Origin: Coriobacteriia bacterium | GTDB lineage: Bacteria > Actinomycetota > Coriobacteriia > Coriobacteriales > UMGS124 | Assembly (NCBI GenBank): GCA_018368455.1 | Contig: JAGZEG010000002.1 | Coordinates: forward strand, 210,418 to 274,417 | DNA length: 64,000 bases | Reading direction: 5' to 3' | Shown here: positions 8,341 through 16,125 of the stretch, piece after piece | How the letters are laid out: the number at the start of each line of letters is the position of its first letter | Numbering within the stretch: the stretch's first letter is position 1 | Program-made: the position numbers and the translations under genes | The notes under the pieces: generated by a model | Database searches by the model: none | Told to the model about the DNA's origin: nothing | The model's input: only the letters and a program-made list of their open reading frames with translations

Positions 8341-8583
8341 GAGTCTCCTCCTTCTGCCGGATTTGGGCCTGACAGTACGTCACGGTAGAAAAAGACCTGG
8401 TCAGGCGGTATCGACCAAACGGCCGATTCATCTGGGAGTAGCCCGGGTCGGGGGGAGTCGGCCAAAAAGTCGATAGTGACAGGCAGGCCGTTTCGCACCG
8501 ATAATGGCAGTCACGCGCAACTGTGCGCAGGCGATGACCGCCCCGCGTGCGCCCATGATAAAAGCGAGCCGAGAGGAGAGCAC
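8341..8583. promoter_or_regulatory. Divergent control region of the cytochrome operon and its LuxR gene
   Basis: This 243-nt region lies between divergent starts. It contains the inverted pair CCTGAC...GTCAGG (8368-8405 region) and the short palindrome TGACAGTACGTCA inside it. These are candidates for a regulator site. No unambiguous -35/-10 pair is seen. Confidence 0.4.
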
Positions 8584-10197
8584 ATGCCGATAGAGCGCCC
8601 GGAGCGGCTGCGCCTACTTGGCATCGCTTGCTGCGCCGTCGGCTACGGCCTCAACTCGGTGTGGTGCATCCTCATGGGACACACGCCCGAGTTCATGGCG
8701 TCTGTCTCCGAAGCCGGGCTCGCCGTGAACACACGGCTGTTCTATCTGGCAGGCGTCCTTGCCTTCGCCCTGGTATGTATAGCGCTCCCCGGCGTCATGC
8801 GGCGCTCCGACAGCGTGCTTCGCTTCGTGCTGCCCATCGTTGGCATCATCGGCACCGTCTGCTTTGCCCTGCCTGCCAACGGCTTGCTCGCACCGCTTGT
8901 GCCCACGGCGCTCATTGGCCTGTTCCTAACCGGCGTCGTGTTCTTCTGGATCGCAGCGCGCTACATCCTGCTGCTTGCGCGCTCACAGGGCGTCCGGGCC
9001 GTCATCGCGGGCGTTAGCGGCGGGCTCGTTCTCAAGGTCGCGCTGGCGGAGGCGTTCAACGACGTACCGTCGTTCGCCATCCACCTGGGATGCGCCCTGG
9101 CTGCGCTCATCCTGGCCGCCGGGCTGTTCGAAGTAGCGTGTGCCCTGTTGCGCAAGGCCGCCACCCGCGAAGACAGCGCAGGCACCGAGCCGGCGCATGC
9201 CTCAACATCGCATCCGCAGCTAGAAGTTCCGGACGGAAAACTGGGCGCGGCAGACCACCGTCCGCACCGCACGATATTCGGTGTCCCACAGCGCGAGCCG
9301 CTGGGCGCCCCAGCGGCACGGAGTACGCGCATCTCGATGTACCTGCTGCTCGTCGTTGCCGGCGTCGTGCTCGCCGTCGCCCGATCCGTCAGCAACCTGG
9401 GCCTGTGGGGCGGGTCGGGTGCCATCTCGGACACGTCGCCCTGGCTTGCCGGCGTCATCATCCCTGGCGCGCTTGTGCTGTTGTTCGCATACTTTATTCT
9501 TGTGCGCACCGACCGCCTGCCGCTGGCGACGCGCTTTCAGCCGGCACTGTTCCTGACAATGGCAGGCCTGTTTGCCGTCGCCATCCAGTCGAACCCGAGC
9601 GGGACGGGCATCGTGCTGCTCACCGTCGTCATTCAGGTCTGCGAGCTCTTCGCGCACCTGACGCTGTGGACGGTCACGGCAACGGCACTTGGCGTGCTCG
9701 GCATGCCATCGTACCGAGCGGTCAGCCTGGGCTGGGGCATTTACGCGGCCGCATCGATCATCTGGGTCGCCGTGCTCGCCAACGCCCCGATGATCATCAC
9801 GCTTGTCATCATGCTCGCGCTCTATCTTGGCACCGTTGGCCTGCTGTACGTCATTGGCACGCTGTCAAGCGGACGAGTCGGCATCCCCGAGGCAGCGCCC
9901 ACGAGCACGCAAGCAGATGCGGGGCAGCCCCACGCCCAGATTCCGGCAGCCCAGCCCCTCATCGATCGGTGCCACGCCCTCGCCGAGGCGTACGGCCTTT
10001 CACCCCGCGAGACAGAAGTACTCGAGCTCGTCGTGCAGGGACGCTCCTACGCCGTCGTGCAGGACGAGCTCAGCCTGTCGGGCAGTACCGTCAAGACGCA
10101 CATGTCGCACATCTACACGAAGACGGGCACCACCGGTCGCCAAGCCCTGCTTGATCTCGTCTGGCACACCGAACCCGGAGACGAAGGCGCGGCTTAG
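8584..10197 (+). CDS. Membrane-spanning LuxR-family transcriptional regulator
   Basis: The 537-residue protein has about 12 predicted membrane helices over residues 10-455, broken by a hydrophilic loop (about 205-245). A C-terminal LuxR helix-turn-helix follows (about 475-530: LSPRETEVLELVVQGRSYAVVQDELSLSGSTVKTHMSHIYTKTG). There is no receiver or PAS domain. Such regulators are abundant in Eggerthellaceae beside reductase genes; the helical part is presumed to sense a substrate. The start is the ATG after AGAGGAGAG; an in-frame extension upstream has no ribosome site. It is divergent from the haem/molybdopterin pair, its likely target. Confidence 0.88.
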   Translation: MPIERPERLRLLGIACCAVGYGLNSVWCILMGHTPEFMASVSEAGLAVNTRLFYLAGVLAFALVCIALPGVMRRSDSVLRFVLPIVGIIGTVCFALPANGLLAPLVPTALIGLFLTGVVFFWIAARYILLLARSQGVRAVIAGVSGGLVLKVALAEAFNDVPSFAIHLGCALAALILAAGLFEVACALLRKAATREDSAGTEPAHASTSHPQLEVPDGKLGAADHRPHRTIFGVPQREPLGAPAARSTRISMYLLLVVAGVVLAVARSVSNLGLWGGSGAISDTSPWLAGVIIPGALVLLFAYFILVRTDRLPLATRFQPALFLTMAGLFAVAIQSNPSGTGIVLLTVVIQVCELFAHLTLWTVTATALGVLGMPSYRAVSLGWGIYAAASIIWVAVLANAPMIITLVIMLALYLGTVGLLYVIGTLSSGRVGIPEAAPTSTQADAGQPHAQIPAAQPLIDRCHALAEAYGLSPRETEVLELVVQGRSYAVVQDELSLSGSTVKTHMSHIYTKTGTTGRQALLDLVWHTEPGDEGAA

Positions 10198-10211
10198 CTC
10201 GCGCGGCCGAC

Positions 10212-10427
10212 TTACGCTTGAGATTCCCGAAACTCGGCCACTAGGTCTTCTGCAAGATAACCGTCGCTTCGACAATGCATGTCTGATATGCCGTTACTCA
10301 TAAGGTCATACGTATGAGAGCGATAAAAGAAGCCAAGCGCTTCTCGAGGTGACAGGTGTGCCAGCTCGGCGAACAATCCCACAACGCGGGCATACTTCTT
10401 TTGAAGCAGAATGGGATTGGCGTTCAT
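10212..10427 (-). CDS. DUF3791 protein (second of two in the triad)
   Basis: The 71-residue protein, almost entirely a DUF3791 domain, includes YARVVGLFAELAHLSPREALGFFYRS and ISDMHCRSDGYLAEDLVAEF. The family is small, helical and of unknown biochemistry, commonly found next to DUF3990 genes. The ATG overlaps the stop of the DUF3990 gene (ATGA), so the two are translationally coupled. It may be an antitoxin or accessory subunit; this is inference. Confidence 0.8.
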   Translation of the reverse strand: MNANPILLQKKYARVVGLFAELAHLSPREALGFFYRSHTYDLMSNGISDMHCRSDGYLAEDLVAEFRESQA

Positions 10428-10897
10428 AGATGTTCGCTTCCCTCAAAATGGAGATACCGGTCGATAACGCGCTGCGTCCTGAGGCAAATTTGATCGTTCG
10501 GCCGTTCAAAACGCAGGCGCCTGATTGCCTCCCCCTTATCGATCAGTCCATCAAAATAGAGTTCCACCGTGTTGAATACCTTGTCGTTTGCCACGCCCCC
10601 ACGCACAATTTCGTAATCGCTCTCGTCGCAACCAGCCCGGCATGCGAGAATGAAATCGAGCCAATCTTCATCATATGCGTCAAAAACAAGCGCCCTGACC
10701 TCGGCAAATACCCGATCTTCAAGGCTATAGCGCGACACGATACCCGGTTTCCCCTCACGCAGGAAACGCCGGCACCACGCACGAGCCTGGTCGGGAAGAG
10801 GCGTCGTGTAAAAACCTCGGCCAAAGTCAACACGATCCCGCGAATGGAGAAGGTCGGGGTGAGCAACCTCCATATATGAACCGTGGTAGACGATCAC
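10424..10897 (-). CDS. DUF3990 protein, ADP-ribosyltransferase-like toxin candidate
   Basis: The 157-residue protein begins MIVYHGSYMEV and continues DFGRGFYTTPLPDQARAW. The Tyr-His-Gly start and the Gly-Arg-Gly-Phe-Tyr motif about 25 residues later are the His5 and Tyr30 positions expected of an H-Y-E type ADP-ribosyltransferase fold; the Glu would lie in the C-terminal third. DUF3990 is placed with these enzymes. The start is GTG overlapping the stop of the upstream DUF3791 gene (GTGA). Its position between two DUF3791 genes with 4-nt overlaps on both sides suggests a toxin held by its neighbours. The target is unknown. Confidence 0.78.
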   Translation of the reverse strand: MIVYHGSYMEVAHPDLLHSRDRVDFGRGFYTTPLPDQARAWCRRFLREGKPGIVSRYSLEDRVFAEVRALVFDAYDEDWLDFILACRAGCDESDYEIVRGGVANDKVFNTVELYFDGLIDKGEAIRRLRFERPNDQICLRTQRVIDRYLHFEGSEHL

Positions 10898-11157
10898 GCA
10901 TCCACCCCCTTATCACGCATAACGCGTAGGATATCGTCAACGATGTAGTCTTTACCTTGCGTGTGCAGTGCGTCGTAACTCGGTATGACATAGGTATAAA
11001 GAAGGTCATCAGGCCCAGTCAGCGCCCGATACACGCGATCACCCGGGACGCCAAGCCGTTCTGCAACGCTTTCGATGCAAAAGATCGCAAACTCGAGACT
11101 GTCAGCCAAAGAAGGGCCAGAGGACATAGCACTGGGGCCGTTCCAATCAGCTCTCAT
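10894..11157 (-). CDS. DUF3791 protein (first of two in the triad)
   Basis: The 87-residue protein has the DUF3791 signature LEFAIFCIESVAERLGVPGDRVYRAL and SYDALHTQGKDYIVDDILRVM. The ATG follows GGGAGG. A second ATG at codon 11 is possible. It is the first gene of a three-gene operon whose junctions all overlap by 4 nt. The two DUF3791 proteins of the triad are only distantly alike, so they are probably not a recent duplication. Confidence 0.8.
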   Translation of the reverse strand: MRADWNGPSAMSSGPSLADSLEFAIFCIESVAERLGVPGDRVYRALTGPDDLLYTYVIPSYDALHTQGKDYIVDDILRVMRDKGVDA

Positions 11158-11335
11158 GCAATGCCTCCCATCAACAAGATCCTATGCCATCGCGCTAATA
11201 CACCAATCTGGTATGTCCATCGCCCTTACTATACCCAGGTGATAGACAAACACCCAAGAGTTCAGCCAATCCCACTTCACACCGTGATAGCATCGGAAAA
11301 GTACCAAGCTTCCGGAACCCGTGAGAGGCAAGAAC

Positions 11336-12025
11336 ATGTCTACACAAACAAGGTCGACTTCCGGGATTCTCGCAACGCTCTTAATATCTCTTATAATCTC
11401 GGGAGCCCTATGCGGCTGTTCGACACCGAATATTCAGGTAACTGTAACACCGGGAGAAACCACCTCGTCCCCCGGCAATGTCGCAGAACTCCCAGAAACA
11501 GACGCCAACAACCCACCCGCAGATGCGACGACCACTACATACCCCTCACAGGCAGCCATCGACCAGGCAGGCTTTAAAGAGGAAATGCTGCGTCGCGGCA
11601 TCGAAGAGAATCGCAACAACCCAAGATTCAACCCCTATTGGAACGTCATCGACTTCACCTTCACGATGAACCGAAGCGACCCGAGCGCTCCCTATCCCGA
11701 CCACATGCGCTACGTATACGCCACCCCCGAGGGCATCACAGAAAGCGAATCGGGCATCGGCCGCATCACCCTTTATCCCAGTCCCGCCGGCCCCTCTTAC
11801 GATATATGGGTTATGCACCGGACGGACAGCGAAGGGACCCCGTACCTGCGCTCGACCGCCAATGTCGAGGGTATCGGTATTGTCGATATCGCATATTACG
11901 AAGATTTCAGCGATAGCTGGTACATCGCAAGCACAGGCGAGGCAATTAGTTTGGACACGGATGGCGTCTGGCGCCCGTTCGGCGATCCCGACGCTGAGCC
12001 GTGGACGCCATACTTTTTCGGATAA
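11336..12025 (+). CDS. Putative lipoprotein of unknown function
   Basis: The 229-residue protein has a basic N-terminus and a hydrophobic stretch (ILATLLISLIISGALCGC) ending in a lipobox-like LCGC, so the cysteine would be lipidated. A Thr/Pro/Asn-rich linker (about 35-70) leads to a soluble domain containing WNVIDFTFTMNR, RYVYATPEGITE and YDIWVMHR. No family is recognised. The ATG after GAGAGGCAAG is preferred over the GTG 15 nt upstream, which overlaps that ribosome site. Base composition is less GC-rich than neighbours, as in the adjacent DUF3791/3990 triad, so the 10.2-12.0 kb block may be acquired. Confidence 0.7.
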   Translation: MSTQTRSTSGILATLLISLIISGALCGCSTPNIQVTVTPGETTSSPGNVAELPETDANNPPADATTTTYPSQAAIDQAGFKEEMLRRGIEENRNNPRFNPYWNVIDFTFTMNRSDPSAPYPDHMRYVYATPEGITESESGIGRITLYPSPAGPSYDIWVMHRTDSEGTPYLRSTANVEGIGIVDIAYYEDFSDSWYIASTGEAISLDTDGVWRPFGDPDAEPWTPYFFG

Positions 12026-12050
12026 CGGAAAATCCGGTCAGGACCTCGCG

Positions 12051-12099
12051 CACGCAAAGCGCCGCCACCCTCGGCATGAGGATGGCGGCGCTTTTTAGT
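12051..12099. terminator. Bidirectional terminator, copy 2 of the duplicated 49-nt block
   Basis: Identical over 49 nt to 5768-5816. It sits between the lipoprotein gene and the convergent csoR gene and can serve both. Confidence 0.9.
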
Positions 12100-12129
12100 C
12101 GCGGGCTTGCTGCCGCGGCGAAATCGCCC

Positions 12130-12402
12130 CTACTTTGCGAGCTTTTCGATGACGGTCTCAATCTCAGCGAGCTTGCGGTCCTTCTCCTCGTCGGAGCCGG
12201 AGTCGGCCGCGGCGCGCACGCAGTGCTCGATGTGCGCCTTGAGCACGGTCGCGTTCGTCTTGGAGAGGAGCTTCTCCGTCGCCATGAGCTGTGTCGAGAC
12301 GTCGATGCAATAGCGGTCGTCCTCGACCATCTTGATGATGCCGTCGATCTGGCCACGCGCCGTGCGCAGGTAGCGCAGGACGGTGGCGTGGTCGGCCATC
12401 AT
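12130..12402 (-). CDS. csoR: CsoR copper-sensing repressor
   Basis: The 90-residue protein of the CsoR/RcnR family is a DNA-binding four-helix oligomer that is released by Cu(I). All three Cu ligands are present with the expected spacing: Cys32 (DDRYCIDV), His57 and Cys61 (KAHIEHCV). The N-terminal RTARGQIDGIIKMVE helix is typical. Two adjacent ATGs are possible (12402 or 12399); the first is one nt after the copZ stop, indicating coupling. It is the last gene of copA-copZ-csoR and probably represses its own operon through the site at 15159-15189. Confidence 0.92.
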   Translation of the reverse strand: MMADHATVLRYLRTARGQIDGIIKMVEDDRYCIDVSTQLMATEKLLSKTNATVLKAHIEHCVRAAADSGSDEEKDRKLAEIETVIEKLAK

Positions 12403-12403
12403 G

Positions 12404-12625
12404 TTAGGCAGCCGTGATGTCGAGGACCTTGTAATTCTCGCTCGCACCGGTGACGGCAGCCCTGAGCTGCTCGGGCGTCACGTCGTCAGAGCACTCAACC
12501 TCGACGGTGTTCGTGTCGTGATCGGCCTCGGCATCGGTCACGCCGGCAACGGCCAGCAGCGCCGACTCGACGTTCGCCTCGCAGTGACCGCACATGAGAC
12601 CCTGCGTCTTGATGGTGTACTTCAT
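12404..12625 (-). CDS. copZ: Copper chaperone CopZ
   Basis: The 73-residue heavy-metal-associated domain has the Cu(I) site MCGHC near the start and a ferredoxin-like fold. It would carry copper to the N-terminal domain of CopA. The start chosen is the ATG of MKYTIKTQG behind GAGAGGGG; an in-frame ATG 63 nt upstream adds residues that do not fit the family. The stop is one nt before csoR. Confidence 0.92.
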   Translation of the reverse strand: MKYTIKTQGLMCGHCEANVESALLAVAGVTDAEADHDTNTVEVECSDDVTPEQLRAAVTGASENYKVLDITAA

Positions 12626-12730
12626 GATGATAGACCCCTCTCGTCGTTGATCGAATGGCCGGGCGCCACGCCCGTCGCAGGCACGCACCCTCTTGACACG
12701 ACGGCCCCTGGTGCGCAGGCCGCTTGTACC

Positions 12731-15058
12731 CTATTTCTCGCGCGGAGCGAGCTTGCTCTTGAACCCCCGCAGGCGCAGCGCGTTGCTGACGACGCAGATG
12801 GAGCTCAGGCTCATAGCCGCCGCGCCGAACATCGGCGACAACTGCCAACCCAGCAGCGGGTAGAACACGCCCGCGGCCAGCGGAATGCCGATGGAGTTGT
12901 AGAACAGCGCCCAGAACAGGTCCTGCTTGATGTTGCGAATCGTGGCGCGCGACAGCTCGATGGCCCGCGTCACGTCGAGCAGGTCGGAGCGCATCAGGAC
13001 AACATCGGCGGAGTCGGCTGCGATGTCGGCGCCGGCCCCAATGGCGATGCCCACGTCGGCGCGTGCCAGGGCAGGCGCGTCGTTGATGCCGTCGCCCACC
13101 ATGGCGACGGTCAGCCCCTCGTCCTGCAGCTCGCGAACGTGGCGCTCCTTGTCCTGCGGCAGCACGTCAGCGATGACGTCCTCGGGCGCGATGCCCACCT
13201 GAGCTGCGATGGCCCGGGCGGTCATCTCGTTGTCGCCGGTCAGCATCACAGCACGCACGCCCAGCTCGCCCAGCGTGCGCACGGCCTGGGCGCTCGTCGG
13301 CTTCACGGTATCAGCCGCGGCGATCGTCCCCATGAGCGCGCCGTTCTTCACAAAGAACAGCGGCGTCTTGCCGGCCTTGGCGCACGTCTCACGCACGTCG
13401 GTCGGCGCCGGCACGCCGAGCTCCTCCAGATAGCGCGCGTTGCCGGCGGCGATGACGTTGGCGCCCTCGCGCGCCGTGACGCCCCGACCCGGCAGCGCTT
13501 CGAAGTCGCTCACCTGACGGGCGACGATGCCGACCTCCTTGGCGTGGGCGACGATGGCGGCGGCCAGCGGATGCTCGCTCTGAGCCTCCAGCGCGGCGGC
13601 CATCTTGAGCAGCGCCTTCTCAGAGACGCCCTCGACCGGCAGCACATCGGTGACGCTCGGCGTACCGCGTGTGATCGTGCCGGTCTTGTCAAGCACGACG
13701 GCGCCGACCTTGTGCAGCGTCTCGAGGGCCTCGGCGCTCTTGAACAGGATGCCCATCTCGGCGCCCTTGCCCGTGGACACCATGATCGCGACAGGCGTTG
13801 CCAGACCGAGCGCACACGGACAGCTGATGACGACGACGGCAACAGCCGAGGTCAGCGAGCGGCCCACGTCGGCACCGGTCGCAATCATCCACGCGACGAA
13901 CGTGATGGCGGCGATGCACAGCACAACGGGCACGAACACGCCGGCGACCTTGTCGGCCATGCGGGCGATGGGTGCCTTCGTAGCGTTGGCGTCCTCGACG
14001 AGCTGGATGATGCGCGCGAGGTTCGTGTCGGCGCCCACGCGCGTCGCCCGGAACGTGAACGCGCCCGTACCGTTGATGGTCGCGGCGCTCACCGTGTCGC
14101 CGACGTTCTTCTCAACGGGGATGGACTCACCCGTCAGCGCCGACTCGTCGACGGCCGACGCGCCCTCGAGAATGACGCCGTCCACCGGGATGGACTCGCC
14201 GGGACGCACGCGCACGACATCGCCGACGTTGATGTCGTCGACGGAGACCGCGCGCTCTTCATCGCCCACGACGAGCGTGGCCGTCTTGGGCGCAAGGTCG
14301 ATGAGGTGCTCGATGGCGTCACCCGTCTTGGCCTTACTGCACGTCTCAAGGTACTTGCCCACCGTAACGAGCGCCAGGATCATGCCGGCCGACTCGAGGT
14401 AGAGGTTGTCCATCGCGAACATGTGCGCCATGTGGGCCATACCCTCGCCGAGCTCCGTGCTCACGACGAACATCGCATACAGCGAGTAGATGACCGAGGC
14501 GGCGGCGCCGATGGCGATGAGCGTGTCCATGTTGGGCGCACCGTGGACGAGCGACTTGAAGCCGTTCGTGAAGTAGGCGCGGTTGACGAGCAGGATGGGC
14601 GCCACGAGCAGCAGCATGGCGAGACACCAGTTCATGATGTGGGCCTCGCCGGTGAAGAACGATGGCAACGGCCAGCCGAACATGTGGCCCATACCCAGGT
14701 AGAACAGGGGAACGAGGAAGACGATTGACGTGATGAGGCGGGTTCGCATCTTGCGAGCCGTCTCCTCGAGCTTCTTCGTGGGGCTCTCGAGCTTGAGCGG
14801 CTTGCGAGCCGCCTGGCCGCCCGCAGCCCCCGCGGCACCCGGAGCCGCCTGGGGGCTTGCCGAGTAGCCGGCTTTGTCGACGGCGGCGCAGATGCCATCG
14901 GCGCTTAGGGCAGCGTCGTCGTAGTCGACGGACATGGAGCCCGAGAGCAAGTTGACCGCAACGCTCTGCACGCCGGGAAGCTTCGTGACCGCCTTCTCCA
15001 CATGCGCCTGGCACGCGGCGCAGCTCATCCCGCCCACGTCGAACTTCTGATGCGCCAT
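12731..15058 (-). CDS. copA: Copper-exporting P1B-type ATPase CopA
   Basis: The 775-residue inner-membrane pump uses ATP to export Cu(I). One N-terminal HMA domain has CAAC (Cys13, Cys16). An Ala/Pro linker follows, then eight predicted membrane helices. The ion-binding CPC lies in SCPCALGLATPVA, the phosphorylation site is DKTGTITRG, and TGDN and GDGINDAP complete the catalytic domain. The C-terminal membrane helix carries NSIGIPLAAGV and MSLSSICVVSNALRL, as in Cu(I) pumps. RBS GGAGGTGAT. It is first gene of the copper operon. Confidence 0.95.
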   Translation of the reverse strand: MAHQKFDVGGMSCAACQAHVEKAVTKLPGVQSVAVNLLSGSMSVDYDDAALSADGICAAVDKAGYSASPQAAPGAAGAAGGQAARKPLKLESPTKKLEETARKMRTRLITSIVFLVPLFYLGMGHMFGWPLPSFFTGEAHIMNWCLAMLLLVAPILLVNRAYFTNGFKSLVHGAPNMDTLIAIGAAASVIYSLYAMFVVSTELGEGMAHMAHMFAMDNLYLESAGMILALVTVGKYLETCSKAKTGDAIEHLIDLAPKTATLVVGDEERAVSVDDINVGDVVRVRPGESIPVDGVILEGASAVDESALTGESIPVEKNVGDTVSAATINGTGAFTFRATRVGADTNLARIIQLVEDANATKAPIARMADKVAGVFVPVVLCIAAITFVAWMIATGADVGRSLTSAVAVVVISCPCALGLATPVAIMVSTGKGAEMGILFKSAEALETLHKVGAVVLDKTGTITRGTPSVTDVLPVEGVSEKALLKMAAALEAQSEHPLAAAIVAHAKEVGIVARQVSDFEALPGRGVTAREGANVIAAGNARYLEELGVPAPTDVRETCAKAGKTPLFFVKNGALMGTIAAADTVKPTSAQAVRTLGELGVRAVMLTGDNEMTARAIAAQVGIAPEDVIADVLPQDKERHVRELQDEGLTVAMVGDGINDAPALARADVGIAIGAGADIAADSADVVLMRSDLLDVTRAIELSRATIRNIKQDLFWALFYNSIGIPLAAGVFYPLLGWQLSPMFGAAAMSLSSICVVSNALRLRGFKSKLAPREK

Positions 15059-15158
15059 GCGCGTATCACCTCCAAGCCGGGGTCACGTGGTCAGCTCGCA
15101 GCGCAGGCCCGCGGCCCTCCAAGAAAGTTTGCCTCTACGTACATACCATCTGACTCGG

Positions 15159-15189
15159 AGTATAGACCCCCACCCCAGGGGGGTGTCAA
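15159..15189 (-). promoter_or_regulatory. copA promoter with CsoR-type operator in its spacer
   Basis: On the minus strand TTGACA (15189-15184) and TATACT (15164-15159) are near-consensus boxes separated by 19 nt. The spacer is a run of C, then TGGGG, then GGGGG, i.e. the GC-rich inverted repeat seen in CsoR operators. Binding there would block polymerase. CsoR binding itself is inferred. Confidence 0.82.
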
Positions 15190-15345
15190 GCTCATTGAGA
15201 GACTTCGGGCGGTCGGAAGAGCCCGCTCGACCTCTCCGCGTCGCTATACGGGCCTTCCTCGGCAGTCGTTAGGCCCGCTCGACCACCGAACGGCGTCACG
15301 CAAGCCCCTCTTCGCCGCCTCTTTGCACGGGACGCCCACCCGGAC

Positions 15346-15474
15346 GGCCAAGAATCGCGCTCGTGAATAGGCGTTCTGGAACCTGAGGCCTTCGACGGGC
15401 CGAGGACGCCAAATCTACCTGCGGAAACGGCGGGCGCGTCCTCATCGGGCAGTACATGAGCTCATCTTCTGGCC
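15346..15474. repeat. Imperfect palindrome, family GGCCAGRA, locus A
   Basis: The left arm GGCCAAGAATCGCGCTCGTG (15346 on) is inverted relative to CATGAGCTCATCTTCTGGCC (15455-15474). The same type of arm recurs at 32097-32242, 50990-51140 and 58852-58992. It lies in the 600-nt gap between the divergent copA and marR genes; nothing coding is seen around it. Confidence 0.55.
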
Positions 15475-15587
15475 ACAATCCAGCCCCGCCCCGCAGAACT
15501 CCGCGCGAAGGCCCCTCCCGCCCAGCGAGAGAGCACGCTTGTTTGAATAGGCATCCTTACCGTGCGCCCGAGGCCGTCGGTTCGCCA

Positions 15588-15613
15588 ATTATTCGGTACC
15601 ATATTATTCGGTA
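15588..15613 (+). promoter_or_regulatory. Direct repeat ahead of the marR gene
   Basis: ATTATTCGGTA occurs at 15588-15598 and again at 15603-15613, a 15-nt period, in an AT-rich patch 60-85 nt before the MarR start. It may combine promoter elements with a regulator site. Confidence 0.5.
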
Positions 15614-15671
15614 GCTAATGAATATCGCTCGCAATCCTTCGGAAGGCGGGCGAGCCCACGGGGAGGACGCC

Positions 15672-16115
15672 ATGCCTGATACGTCGAACCTTGCGCTGCT
15701 GCGGGCGTTTCGCCGCTGCTCGCACCTGCAGCGGCTCGCCAGCAAGAACCATGGGCAGGATCGCCTGCTCATCGTGCTCGCCGAGCGCGGAACACTCCTG
15801 CAGAGCCAGCTGGCAAAGATCACGCAGCGCCAGCCCGCCACGCTCTGCCAGCAGCTCGAGTCCATGGAGCAAGCTGGCCTCGTGGGCCGCTCCCCCAACG
15901 AACAGGACCGCCGCCTCGTCGACGTCTCGCTCACACCTGCCGGCAACGCCGCCGCACAGGAGGCCATCGCTCGCCGCCAGGCTACGGCCGACGCCCTGTT
16001 CGGCCCTCTCACCAGCGAGGACGACCGCGCCGCACTCGCCCGCATCCTGAATACGCTGCACGACGCCTGGAAAGCCGAGGTTCACGGCGGCGACCTCACG
16101 GCCACGCACCGCTAG
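15672..16115 (+). CDS. MarR-family regulator of the ABC exporter
   Basis: The 147-residue winged-helix repressor has the HTH segment LLQSQLAKITQRQPATLCQQLESMEQAGLV (about 48-77) and the wing GRSPNEQDRRLVDVSLTPAG. Long helices at both ends are for dimerisation. The start is the ATG after GGGGAGG; an upstream in-frame ATG at 15618 lies inside the promoter-like repeats. It is followed within 10 nt by two ABC exporter genes, a classic ligand-responsive repressor-efflux arrangement. Confidence 0.88.
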   Translation: MPDTSNLALLRAFRRCSHLQRLASKNHGQDRLLIVLAERGTLLQSQLAKITQRQPATLCQQLESMEQAGLVGRSPNEQDRRLVDVSLTPAGNAAAQEAIARRQATADALFGPLTSEDDRAALARILNTLHDAWKAEVHGGDLTATHR

Positions 16116-16125
16116 GCAGGCGCCC

